A program made the position numbers and the translations under genes. A stretch of DNA of 12,882 nucleotides from Acidobacteriota bacterium. GTDB lineage: Bacteria; Acidobacteriota; Terriglobia; Terriglobales; Acidobacteriaceae. Under the pieces are notes generated by a model. The model did no database searches and was not told the origin of the DNA. It saw nothing but the letters and a program-made list of their open reading frames with translations. Positions 1 through 6,257 of the stretch are shown here, one piece after another; within the stretch, counting starts at the first letter, position 1; the number at the start of each line of letters is the position of its first letter. The stretch spans positions 1 to 12,882 of the forward strand of contig JAEYQK010000061.1 of NCBI GenBank assembly GCA_023410055.1, written 5' to 3'.

Positions 1-50
1 GTCCTTGCATAGTTGTCGTTAGCTTTGAGCGCATCATCGATTGCCGACAT
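1..50 (-). CDS. N-terminus of a divergent gene, probably beta-carbonic anhydrase (partial)
   Basis: Reading leftward from an ATG at 50-48, the minus strand encodes MSAIDDALKANDNYAR before the window ends, with no stop. A strong Shine-Dalgarno GGAGG (60-56) sits five bases upstream of the ATG, which is the best ribosome-binding site near the left edge and supports a real start. The pattern 'DDxLxxNxxYAR' resembles the first helix of bacterial beta-class carbonic anhydrases (zinc enzymes that hydrate CO2 to bicarbonate), where an Asn and a Tyr-Ala precede the phenylalanine of the active-site approach. Only 16 residues are visible and none of the Cys/His zinc ligands, so the family is a recollection-based guess. 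That a gene starts here is more secure. It is divergent from the mutase gene, with about 175 bp shared between the two starts. Confidence 0.6.
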   Translation of the reverse strand, partial: MSAIDDALKANDNYAR

Positions 51-75
51 TCGCACCTCCGGTTTTCCAGATTGA

Positions 76-129
76 TTGCCAACAGGCAACAAACGTTTCA
101 AAAGAATTGAGAGCTGCTGGTAACAGCTC
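76..129. promoter_or_regulatory. Two inverted repeats in the divergent intergenic region
   Basis: Two short perfect inverted repeats lie between the divergent starts at 50 and 226. The first is TTGCC (76-80)/GGCAA (85-89) with a 4-base spacer. The second is GAGCTG (111-116)/CAGCTC (124-129) with a 7-base spacer. They could be regulator binding sites or parts of transcript hairpins. No convincing -35/-10 pair could be picked on either strand, so a regulatory role is inferred only from position and symmetry. Confidence 0.25.
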
Positions 130-133
130 CCCC

Positions 134-149
134 GCCGCTTCAAAGCGGC
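134..149. repeat. Short hairpin element with a GCTT-CA-AAGC core
   Basis: GCCGCTTCAAAGCGGC is a perfect 7-bp stem with a 2-base loop, followed by a further cggctgtaagcg-like string on the opposite strand (150-160). The core (GCT, two bases, AGC) is shared with hairpins at 8895-8908 and 8929-8948, which suggests a dispersed REP-like family in this genome. No T-tract follows, so it is not a typical intrinsic terminator. Confidence 0.5.
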
Positions 150-163
150 GCTTACAGCCGCGA

Positions 164-184
164 GGGACTCCTACTCTCTACTCT
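164..184. repeat. 7-bp tandem repeat upstream of the mutase start
   Basis: Three consecutive 7-base units (GGGACTC at 164-170, CTACTCT at 171-177, CTACTCT at 178-184) end about 40 bases before the ATG at 226. Read on the minus strand the units carry the GAGT motif also found in the 7-bp repeats at 6223-6257 and 9026-9060. The last two copies are identical. Confidence 0.45.
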
Positions 185-225
185 TATCCCGACCCTCAAG
201 CCTTCTCCTGCATCTCTATCTAGTT

Positions 226-2007
226 ATGGCAGACAAACTTCGCACCCCGCCAAGCACCGAGTCCGCCAACGGTCGCCATCCCTCTGAACCCGAAAAGCAA
301 TGGACCGACACCACACTTTCCAATGCCCTCGCCAACTCTCCAGAACGCCCCATCGGCGCGCCCACAGGCACTAACCTTGACGAACACGGCCAGGCCCGCT
401 ACACCACCATCTCCGGACGTCCCGTTCGCCGCCTTTACACGCCCGCCGATCTTCCGCCGGACTGGAACTACGACCAATACCTCGGCTATCCCGGCCAGCC
501 TCCCTACACCCGCGGCATTCACGCCACTGGCTATCGCGGCAAGCTCTGGACGATGCGCCAGTTCTCCGGCTTCGCGTCACCCGAAGAAACCAATCAGCGT
601 TACAAGGAACTCCTCGCCCACGGCGCCGGCGGTCTCAGCGTCGCCTTCGATCTCCCCACGCTCATGGGCTATGACAGCGACCACCCCTTCAGCGAAGGTG
701 AAGTTGGCAAGTGCGGCGTGGCGATCGACTCCCTCGAAGACATGGAAATCCTGTTTGACGGCATCCGACTCCAGGACATCACGACCTCGATGACCATCAA
801 CTCGCCCGCCTCGATCCTGTGGGCGATGTACCTGGTCGTTGCGGAAAAGCAAGGTGCCGACTGGAAGAAAATCTCCGGCACGCTGCAAAACGACGTCCTC
901 AAGGAATACCTCGCGCAGAAGGAATACATCTATCCGCCCGCACCCTCAATGCGCCTGGTCATCGACACCTTCGAGTTTGGCTCGAAATTCACGCCGCGCT
1001 TCAACACGATTTCCATTAGCGGCTATCACATTCGCGAAGCCGGGTCGACCGCGCTTCAGGAACTCGCATTCACTATCTATGACGGTATCGAGTACGTCGA
1101 ATGGGCTCTTCGCCGAGGCCTCGACATCGATGAATTCGGACCGCGCCTCAGCTTCTTCTTCAACGCCCACAATGACTTTTTCGAGGAGATCGCCAAGTAC
1201 AGGGCCGCGCGCAAAATCTGGTATCGCCTGATGCGCGACCGCTTCCGTGCCAAGCAAGAACGAACGCGACTCATGCGATTCCACACGCAAACCGCTGGCG
1301 TGTCGCTCACTGCTCAGCAGCCGCTAAACAACATTGCCCGCGTCGCCATCCAGGCACTCGCTGCCGTACTGGGCGGAACGCAGTCGCTCCACACTGACTC
1401 CTACGACGAAGCCCTGGCGCTTCCCACGGCCGAAGCCGCGCGCATATCGCTACGCACCCAGCAGATCATCGCCTACGAATCCGGCGTGGCAAATACGATC
1501 GATCCTCTCGGGGGCTCCTATTTCGTAGAACGCGCAACACTCGACATGGAAGATGGCGCTTTCGACTACTTCGAGAAACTCGACGCCCTCGGCGGCATGG
1601 TCAACGCTATCGAAAAAGGATTTCCGCAAAAAGAAATTGCCGAAGCCAGCTACCAGTATCAGCGGGCAGTCGAAGCTAGAGAAAAAGTCATAGTCGGCGT
1701 GAACGAGTTCACCGTCGATGAAGAACCTCCGCACATCCTCTACATCGACGAATCGATTCGCGAGAAGCAGAGCGCCAAGCTCAGCCTGCTCCGCGCGCAG
1801 CGCTCCAACGACGAGGTTCGCCGCACGCTTGACGCGCTGAAACGCGCCGCCGCCCAGGAACCCCGAGTCAAACCTGATGGCTCCATCTCCGACGCAAATA
1901 CAATGCCCTACATCATCGAAGCCGTTCGCGCCTATGCTACGGTCGGCGAGATCTGCGAAGCGCTCCGCGAGGTGTACGGCGCCTACGAAGAAACTAGTGT
2001 GGCCTAG
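226..2007 (+). CDS. icmA: B12-dependent acyl-CoA mutase large subunit, isobutyryl-CoA mutase-like
   Basis: This is the catalytic TIM-barrel subunit (593 aa) of an adenosylcobalamin-dependent carbon-skeleton mutase. The first ~50 residues are a low-complexity extension. The conserved family core runs from about residue 85 to 560 (TGYRGKLWTMRQFSGF, AFDLPTLMGYDSDHP, TTSMTINSPA, SISGYHIREAG, LSFFFNAHNDFFEEIAK, FHTQTAGVSLTAQQP, GGTQSLHTDSYDEAL). There is no C-terminal cobalamin domain. That function is supplied by the gene at 3699-4121, as in split methylmalonyl-CoA mutases and in IcmA/IcmB. In methylmalonyl-CoA mutase a Tyr (RQYAGF) and an Arg 118 residues later hold the substrate carboxylate. 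Here they are Phe113 and Gln231 at exactly that spacing, the pair known from isobutyryl-CoA mutase (Phe80/Gln198). The likely reaction is therefore isobutyryl-CoA to butyryl-CoA. Automated annotation will probably say methylmalonyl-CoA mutase. The ATG at 226 has no clear Shine-Dalgarno, and no earlier in-frame start is evident. Confidence 0.85.
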   Translation: MADKLRTPPSTESANGRHPSEPEKQWTDTTLSNALANSPERPIGAPTGTNLDEHGQARYTTISGRPVRRLYTPADLPPDWNYDQYLGYPGQPPYTRGIHATGYRGKLWTMRQFSGFASPEETNQRYKELLAHGAGGLSVAFDLPTLMGYDSDHPFSEGEVGKCGVAIDSLEDMEILFDGIRLQDITTSMTINSPASILWAMYLVVAEKQGADWKKISGTLQNDVLKEYLAQKEYIYPPAPSMRLVIDTFEFGSKFTPRFNTISISGYHIREAGSTALQELAFTIYDGIEYVEWALRRGLDIDEFGPRLSFFFNAHNDFFEEIAKYRAARKIWYRLMRDRFRAKQERTRLMRFHTQTAGVSLTAQQPLNNIARVAIQALAAVLGGTQSLHTDSYDEALALPTAEAARISLRTQQIIAYESGVANTIDPLGGSYFVERATLDMEDGAFDYFEKLDALGGMVNAIEKGFPQKEIAEASYQYQRAVEAREKVIVGVNEFTVDEEPPHILYIDESIREKQSAKLSLLRAQRSNDEVRRTLDALKRAAAQEPRVKPDGSISDANTMPYIIEAVRAYATVGEICEALREVYGAYEETSVA

Positions 2008-2066
2008 ACTCCAATCTCTGCTCCCCACTCGGGCTTTCGATCGTGTTCCGATAGCCCGTTTGCGCG

Positions 2067-2072
2067 TATAAT
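2067..2072 (+). promoter_or_regulatory. Candidate -10 box (TATAAT) for the exported-protein gene
   Basis: A perfect TATAAT lies 38 bases before the ATG at 2111, in the gap after the mutase stop. This would give a leader of roughly 30 bases. No good -35 hexamer is present at 16-18 bp spacing (tgttcc is the best), so the assignment rests on the -10 alone. If real, the two exported-protein genes are transcribed separately from the mutase large subunit. Confidence 0.35.
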
Positions 2073-2110
2073 CCTCCTGCTCACGAACTCCGACTTGTGA
2101 CGGCTCCTTA

Positions 2111-2923
2111 ATGAATCATCGGATTTTGTTAGTTCGCATTTGTCTCACCGCGTTCCTGATGGTCTCTCCGGCCACTTTCGCTCAGACCAATTGTGAGTCG
2201 GGCAGTGGAATACTCAGCTCAGAGTGGCCCGACAAGATAACGCCCGATGAGATCGTAAGGCAATTCACCGCAAAGGACGCTCTCTTCAAAGCCGCGCGCA
2301 AGAGCTACGCATTCACGCAAGACGTATCGATACAGACACTTCGGACCATAACGGCGCGTGGCGAGCCAGTGATCGATGGCGAGTTCAGACAAACTTCGGA
2401 GGTGTCGTTCGACCCAGCCGGCAATCGACTCGAACGTGTCACCTTCGCGCCCCAGTCAACTCTTCGCCGAATTGCAATGGGCCCACACGATCTCGAAGAC
2501 ATTCGCGACATCATGCCTTTCATGCTGTCCAGCGATGATTTGCCACGATACTCGGTCAAGTACCTAGGCCAACAACACGTAGACGAAATAGACACTTACG
2601 TCTTTGAAGTTGCCCCCAAGACTATTGAGCGCGGCAAACGATATTTCTCCGGCAAGCTGTGGGTAGACAATCGCGACTTAGCAATCGTGAAGACATGCGG
2701 AAAGGGAGTTCCCAGCTTGGTCGCCGCAAAAAACAATGGCAAACCTACGCAGGACATCCAACCCCAGTTCGTAACGTATCGTGAGCGGATTGACGGAAAC
2801 TGGTTCCCAACCTATACCCGTTCCGACGATTTTCTGTTCTTCAGTTCTGGCTACGTTCGGATTCGAGAAACCATCAAGTTCACCAAGTACCGCAAGGCGT
2901 CGGGCAATCCCGACTCGAAGTAA
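2111..2923 (+). CDS. Exported protein, LolA/LolB-like fold suspected
   Basis: This is a 270-aa protein with an N-terminal signal peptide: Arg4, a hydrophobic stretch to about residue 20, and a likely cleavage after ATFA (residue 24). The mature part is rich in alternating beta-strand patterns. It includes a 'RYFSGKLWVDNRDLAIVKT' segment (about 177-195) typical of periplasmic outer-membrane-lipoprotein-sorting-like (LolA-like) proteins that are abundant in Acidobacteria. Two cysteines remain after cleavage (Cys28 and Cys196) and could form a disulfide. I do not recognise a specific family member, and the LolA-like label comes from the strand pattern and the SGKLWVD motif only. Codon use is less GC3-rich than in the flanking enzymes. 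There is no Shine-Dalgarno before the ATG. It sits between the two subunits of the mutase with no obvious functional connection. Confidence 0.75.
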   Translation: MNHRILLVRICLTAFLMVSPATFAQTNCESGSGILSSEWPDKITPDEIVRQFTAKDALFKAARKSYAFTQDVSIQTLRTITARGEPVIDGEFRQTSEVSFDPAGNRLERVTFAPQSTLRRIAMGPHDLEDIRDIMPFMLSSDDLPRYSVKYLGQQHVDEIDTYVFEVAPKTIERGKRYFSGKLWVDNRDLAIVKTCGKGVPSLVAAKNNGKPTQDIQPQFVTYRERIDGNWFPTYTRSDDFLFFSSGYVRIRETIKFTKYRKASGNPDSK

Positions 2924-2946
2924 CCTCGGAAAGCCATGCTTTCGAA

Positions 2947-2996
2947 TTGATGAGTTTTCGGTCACAGTGCCTACAATCGTTCACTTGCCGTAAAAT
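2947..2996 (+). promoter_or_regulatory. Candidate promoter(s) for the lipoprotein gene
   Basis: Two -10-like hexamers precede the GTG at 3003. TACAAT (2972-2977) has a TTGATG (2947-2952) 19 bp upstream. TAAAAT (2991-2996) has no good -35. If the second is used, transcription would begin at about position 3003, making the lipoprotein mRNA essentially leaderless, which would fit the absence of any Shine-Dalgarno before the GTG. This is pattern-based and not confirmed. Confidence 0.3.
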
Positions 2997-3002
2997 CAAT
3001 TC

Positions 3003-3647
3003 GTGCAGACACGAATTCTCGCTATCGCTCTCCTCGTCGCCGCGGCGCTCTTGAGCGGCTGCAACAAGAAAAACAACTCCGCATCAGCTCAGTCCGCCGA
3101 TCCCGTTCAGCAGAAATTGCAGGAACTCGCCGGCAACGATGCCAAGAACTGCGGTCGCGTGAAGTCCCCCTCTGAGGGCGACACAAAGTCCGCCAGCGAT
3201 TGCGCGGTGCAATCAGCACAGTCAAAGAAACCCTTCTATGTTGCCTACGACATGCCCGGACTCACCGTCGCCGTAGCTGGCGCACCTGACGGCAAGCTCT
3301 ATTCCGTACAGTCGCAGACGCCAGCTCCCGCGGAAGGCCAGAACGCTCAGACCGCTGGTCAGACGCAAGTAACCGCTACTCCCTGCCCCTCTGAGCTTCG
3401 AGTGGCCTCTAGCGGCCGTGTGACTTGCTTTCCGACCGGATCGTTCGGAGTCACTCCCGGCGCGAGTCCGCATGGGGGCGGAATGACGATGCCCCCAGCA
3501 GGGATGACGAATCCGCACGGAGGTAGCATGTCCATGCCGCCGCCCGGCACGCCAAATCCCCACGGCGCTAGCGGCATGATGACCAGTTCGCACGGTTCGG
3601 CAACAAAGAATGAAAAGCCGGCACCTAAGGACGCATCAAAGCAGTAG
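3003..3647 (+). CDS. Lipoprotein with a His/Met/Pro/Gly-rich C-terminal repeat
   Basis: This is a 214-aa predicted lipoprotein starting at GTG. The signal peptide ends in the lipobox LLSGC with the lipidated Cys at residue 20. A globular part (about 30-150) contains four further cysteines (50, 67, 128, 142), enough for two disulfides. From residue 156 a 15-residue repeat appears with PHG at 156-158, 171-173 and 186-188 and a last SHG at 196-198. The consensus is PHGGxMxMPPxGxxN, so each unit supplies one His and two or three Met. Tails of this sort can bind soft metals such as copper, but no known metal-binding domain is recognised and this is inference. The final ~15 residues are Lys/Ala/Pro-rich. 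The family is unknown to me. The next gene begins 51 bp downstream, so co-transcription with the mutase small subunit is plausible. Confidence 0.75.
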   Translation: MQTRILAIALLVAAALLSGCNKKNNSASAQSADPVQQKLQELAGNDAKNCGRVKSPSEGDTKSASDCAVQSAQSKKPFYVAYDMPGLTVAVAGAPDGKLYSVQSQTPAPAEGQNAQTAGQTQVTATPCPSELRVASSGRVTCFPTGSFGVTPGASPHGGGMTMPPAGMTNPHGGSMSMPPPGTPNPHGASGMMTSSHGSATKNEKPAPKDASKQ

Positions 3648-3698
3648 AGAGGAACTTGCTCGGCGGTTTCATTTGAGCTTGGAAATCCGAAACCTGCT

Positions 3699-4121
3699 TT
3701 GAACTCGCAGTCTCCAATTCGCGTTCTGGTTTGCAAGCCCGGCATGGACGGCCATGACCGCGGCGTAAAGATCATCGCTCGTGCCTTGCGCGACGCCGGT
3801 ATGGAAGTCATCTATACCGGCCTGCGCCAAACGCCGGAGATGATCGTCACAGCCGCCATCCAGGAGGACGTTGACGTTATCGGCCTCTCAATTCTCTCCG
3901 GAGCGCACAACGCTATTGTCCCGCGCGTCCTCGATCTTCTGCAGCAGAATCACGCCGAGGACATTCTTCTCGTCATCGGGGGTATCATTCCCGACGTTGA
4001 CATCGAGTCGTTGAAGCGCCTAGGCGTCGCCGCCATCTTTCTCCCTGGCACCCCGCTGGACGACATCGTGAACTTCATCCGGCAGAAGGTGAAGCCGCGA
4101 ACCCTAGCTCCGAACAACTGA
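3699..4121 (+). CDS. icmB: Acyl-CoA mutase small subunit, cobalamin-binding
   Basis: This 140-aa protein is a complete B12-binding Rossmann-like domain. It shows the base-off/His-on signature DxHxxG (Asp17, His19, Gly22 in KPGMDGHDRG), followed by the LSILSGAH, GGIIPDVD and FLPGTP motifs that surround the nucleotide tail of adenosylcobalamin. His19 is expected to ligate cobalt. The length matches stand-alone small subunits such as IcmB (about 136 aa) and archaeal-type split methylmalonyl-CoA mutase. It should pair with the large subunit at 226-2007, although two exported-protein genes lie between them. The only plausible start codon ahead of the B12 motif is TTG at 3699, with weak ribosome-binding sequence. 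An in-frame stop at 3645-3647 (that of the preceding gene) limits upstream extension. A reactivating G-protein chaperone (MeaB/MeaI type) is not in the window. Confidence 0.88.
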   Translation: MNSQSPIRVLVCKPGMDGHDRGVKIIARALRDAGMEVIYTGLRQTPEMIVTAAIQEDVDVIGLSILSGAHNAIVPRVLDLLQQNHAEDILLVIGGIIPDVDIESLKRLGVAAIFLPGTPLDDIVNFIRQKVKPRTLAPNN

Positions 4122-4132
4122 ACCGCCATCGT

Positions 4133-4160
4133 TTGTGAATTTTGAGTCTTGTGTTATAGC
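4133..4160 (+). promoter_or_regulatory. Candidate promoter ahead of the carboxyltransferase
   Basis: TTGTGA (4133-4138) and TATAGC (4155-4160) are separated by 16 bp. A transcript from here would begin near 4167 and run straight through the terminator-like hairpin at 4198-4230 before reaching the carboxyltransferase start, an arrangement compatible with attenuation. The hexamers are imperfect (four of six matches each), so confidence is low. Confidence 0.25.
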
Positions 4161-4197
4161 GTAAGGGCCTACTGATCGGCATCGAACCTACGTGGTG

Positions 4198-4230
4198 CCC
4201 CAGGTTCGCGAAGCTGGCCTGGGGATTTTT
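4198..4230 (+). terminator. Intrinsic terminator-like hairpin
   Basis: CCCCAGG (4198-4204) pairs perfectly with CCTGGGG (4218-4224), and two G-U pairs can extend the stem inward. The stem is followed by A and five T (4226-4230). It lies 77 bases after the stop of the mutase small subunit and 22 bases before the carboxyltransferase ATG. It could end the mutase transcription unit or act as a leader attenuator for the leucine-degradation genes. Confidence 0.5.
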
Positions 4231-4252
4231 CCGCGAATCGGGAAAGGCAATC

Positions 4253-5956
4253 ATGGCCGAAAAGACTAAGCAGGCACCGTCCGCCGACAACAGCATTATC
4301 TCTTCCGGCGTAGACACAAAGTCCGCCACCTTCGAGAAAAACATGCGCGTCATGGCCGACCTCGTCGCCCAGGTTCGCAACGACGAAGAGCAGCTTCGCG
4401 AAGGTGGAGGCCCGAAAGCTATCGAATCGCAGCACGCCAAGAAGCGCCTCACCGCCCGCGAACGCATTGCCCTGCTGCTTGATCCCGGCACCGACCTCTT
4501 CGAAACCGGCATTTACGCGGCGCACGGCATGTACGACGAATGGGGTGGTGCCCCTGCCGCCGGAACCATTACCGGCCTCGGCGAGATTCACGGCCGCATG
4601 TTCATGATCATTGCCAACGACGCCACGGTGAAGGCCGGCGCATTCTTCCCCATGACCGCCAAGAAGGTCATCCGCGCCCAGAATATCGCCATCGAGAACC
4701 ACATCCCGACGATCTATCTCGTGGACTCCGCCGGCGTGTTCCTGCCCCTGCAAGAAGACGTCTTCCCCGATACCGACGACTTCGGACGGGTCTTCCGCAA
4801 TAACGCGGTCATGTCCGCCATGGGAATTCCGCAGATCACGGCCATAATGGGCATGTGCGTCGCCGGAGGCGCTTACCTGCCCGTCATGTGCGACCACATC
4901 CTGATGACCGAGGGCAGCGGGCTATTTCTCGCCGGGCCTGCGCTCGTCCAAGCCGCAATCGGACAGGTGGTTTCCGCCGAAGATCTGGGTGGGGCGAAGA
5001 TGCATGCGTCTATCAGCGGCACGGTCGACTTCCGCGAGCCTACCGATGAAGCCTGCATCACGCGCATCCGATCGCTGGTCGAGAAAATGGGGCACCGCAA
5101 ACCCGCTCCGTTCGATCGCGTAAAGCCCGTCGCGCCTCTCTATCCGGCCGAAGAACTCTACGGCATTTACCAGTTCGACCCTTCGCGTCCGTATGATACC
5201 CGTGAGATCGTCGCCCGCATTGTCGATGGCAGCAAGTTCGACGAATACAAGTCCGAGTACGGCCAGACGCTGCTCTGCGGATACGCGCGAATCGGAGGCT
5301 TCGCCGTCGGCATTGTAGCCAACCAGAAGAAGCATGCGCAGCAGATCGATCACGAAGGCCACAAGCGCATGGAGTTCGGCGGCGTCGTCTACACCGAGTC
5401 CGCCGAAAAGGCCGCGCGCTTCATCATGGACTGCAACCAGAACCTCATCCCGCTCGTCTTCCTGCACGACGTCAACGGCTTCATGGTCGGACGCGACGCC
5501 GAGTGGAGCGGCATCATTCGCGCCGGAGCCAAAATGGTCAACGCGGTCGCCAACTCCGTCGTGCCAAAGATTACCGTCATCCTCGGAGGCTCCTACGGCG
5601 CGGGCAACTACGCCATGTGCGGCAAGGCCTACGATCCGCGCTTCGTCTTCGCGTGGCCGACCGCTCGCCTGGCCGTAATGAGCGGCGATTCGGCAGCGGG
5701 AACGCTGGTAGAAATCAAGATCAAGCAGCTCGAACGCCAAGGCAAGAAGCTCACCGACGCCGAGAAGCGCGAACTCTTCGACTCAGTCAAGAAGACCTAC
5801 GACGAGCAGACCGATCCTCGATACGGTGCCGCGCGCCTCTGGATCGACAAACTCATCGACCCCATCGAAACCCGCTCAGCTATAATTCACGCGTTGGAAG
5901 CCGCAGCGCTCAACCCGGATGTGTCGGAGTTTAAGGTGGGAGTGTTGCAGACGTAG
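4253..5956 (+). CDS. Biotin-dependent acyl-CoA carboxylase carboxyltransferase (3-methylcrotonyl-CoA carboxylase beta-like)
   Basis: This is a 567-aa carboxyltransferase subunit with two crotonase-like halves. The N-terminal half has KKRLTARERIALLLDPG (about 63-79), DSAGVFLPLQEDVFPDTDDF (158-177, the MCC-type acyl-CoA loop) and an oxyanion-hole segment MGMCVAGGAYLPVM (199-212). The C-terminal half has ILGGSYGAGNYAMCGKAYDP (about 442-461) and FAWPTARLAVMSGDSAAGTL. The FLPLQ/VFPD and AMCGKAYDPRF features match methylcrotonyl-CoA carboxylase beta (LiuB/MccB) rather than propionyl-CoA carboxylase. It would move carboxyl from carboxybiotin to 3-methylcrotonyl-CoA. The downstream HMG-CoA lyase and methylglutaconyl-CoA hydratase support the leucine assignment. 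The biotin carboxylase/biotin-carrier subunit is absent from the window and must be encoded elsewhere. The start is well defined: ATG at 4253 with GGGAAAGG about five bases upstream. Geranyl-CoA carboxylase beta is the main alternative. Confidence 0.88.
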   Translation: MAEKTKQAPSADNSIISSGVDTKSATFEKNMRVMADLVAQVRNDEEQLREGGGPKAIESQHAKKRLTARERIALLLDPGTDLFETGIYAAHGMYDEWGGAPAAGTITGLGEIHGRMFMIIANDATVKAGAFFPMTAKKVIRAQNIAIENHIPTIYLVDSAGVFLPLQEDVFPDTDDFGRVFRNNAVMSAMGIPQITAIMGMCVAGGAYLPVMCDHILMTEGSGLFLAGPALVQAAIGQVVSAEDLGGAKMHASISGTVDFREPTDEACITRIRSLVEKMGHRKPAPFDRVKPVAPLYPAEELYGIYQFDPSRPYDTREIVARIVDGSKFDEYKSEYGQTLLCGYARIGGFAVGIVANQKKHAQQIDHEGHKRMEFGGVVYTESAEKAARFIMDCNQNLIPLVFLHDVNGFMVGRDAEWSGIIRAGAKMVNAVANSVVPKITVILGGSYGAGNYAMCGKAYDPRFVFAWPTARLAVMSGDSAAGTLVEIKIKQLERQGKKLTDAEKRELFDSVKKTYDEQTDPRYGAARLWIDKLIDPIETRSAIIHALEAAALNPDVSEFKVGVLQT

Positions 5957-5985
5957 TGGGGATCGGGTGATATGTTGAGGATTCG

Positions 5986-6210
5986 ATGACAACTCGCGCG
6001 AAGATCGGTTTGGCGATTGTTGTTGAGGTTGCGATTGCTGCCCTCTCGTACCCATTCGCTAACCTGATAGGGATCTTTGTGCCAGGGCTTCCGGTGATCT
6101 GCTTCGTCTTCCTCTCGATCGTATTCTGGATACTTTTCGCCTTCGTCTGCTTCGTAAGGACAGAGAGGTATGAGTTTTCCGGCCTCAATATAGACAACAA
6201 AGACAATTAG
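5986..6210 (+). CDS. Small two-helix membrane protein of unknown function
   Basis: This 74-aa protein has two hydrophobic segments: about 7-25 (IGLAIVVEVAIAALSYPFA) and about 28-58, rich in Val, Phe and Ile. A polar tail (about 60-74, RTERYEFSGLNIDNKDN) follows. The ATG at 5986 has a good Shine-Dalgarno GAGGA (5977-5981) four bases upstream and lies 29 bp after the carboxyltransferase stop, so it is probably co-transcribed. Codon use is more AT-rich at third positions than in the enzymes around it, suggesting a recent or fast-evolving gene. I do not recognise a family. Its existence as a translated gene is likely but unproven. Confidence 0.5.
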   Translation: MTTRAKIGLAIVVEVAIAALSYPFANLIGIFVPGLPVICFVFLSIVFWILFAFVCFVRTERYEFSGLNIDNKDN

Positions 6211-6215
6211 GTTTT

Positions 6216-6257
6216 TGACTTTGAACTCAAAACTCAAAACTCAGAATTTGAAACTCA
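6216..6257. repeat. 7-bp tandem repeat overlapping the HMG-CoA lyase start
   Basis: In 7-base register the sequence carries GAACTCA (6223-6229), AAACTCA (6230-6236), AAACTCA (6237-6243), a diverged unit, and AAACTCA (6251-6257). Flanking units are degenerate. On the minus strand the unit is TGAGTTT, similar to the TGAGTAC units before histidine ammonia-lyase at 9026-9060. The repeat overlaps the proposed TTG start at 6248. Confidence 0.55.

Noticed and set aside
41..223. A 60-aa open frame on the plus strand in the divergent intergenic region
   Set aside because: It overlaps the start of the minus-strand edge gene and reads through the hairpin and heptamer repeat. It has no Shine-Dalgarno and no protein-like pattern.
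226..2007. Calling the large subunit methylmalonyl-CoA mutase
   Set aside because: The Phe113/Gln231 pair replaces the Tyr/Arg that binds the methylmalonyl carboxylate, so isobutyryl-CoA mutase fits better, although the family-level assignment is shared.
1450..2028. A 192-aa open frame on the minus strand
   Set aside because: It is a shadow of the mutase large subunit, without a ribosome-binding site or family features.
4169..4897. A 242-aa open frame on the minus strand
   Set aside because: It is antisense to the start of the carboxyltransferase and its leader hairpin, with His/Gly/Asp-rich low-complexity content and no recognisable motif.
4922..5740. A 272-aa open frame on the minus strand
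   Set aside because: It is antisense to the carboxyltransferase. Long shadow frames are expected from GC-rich codon bias.
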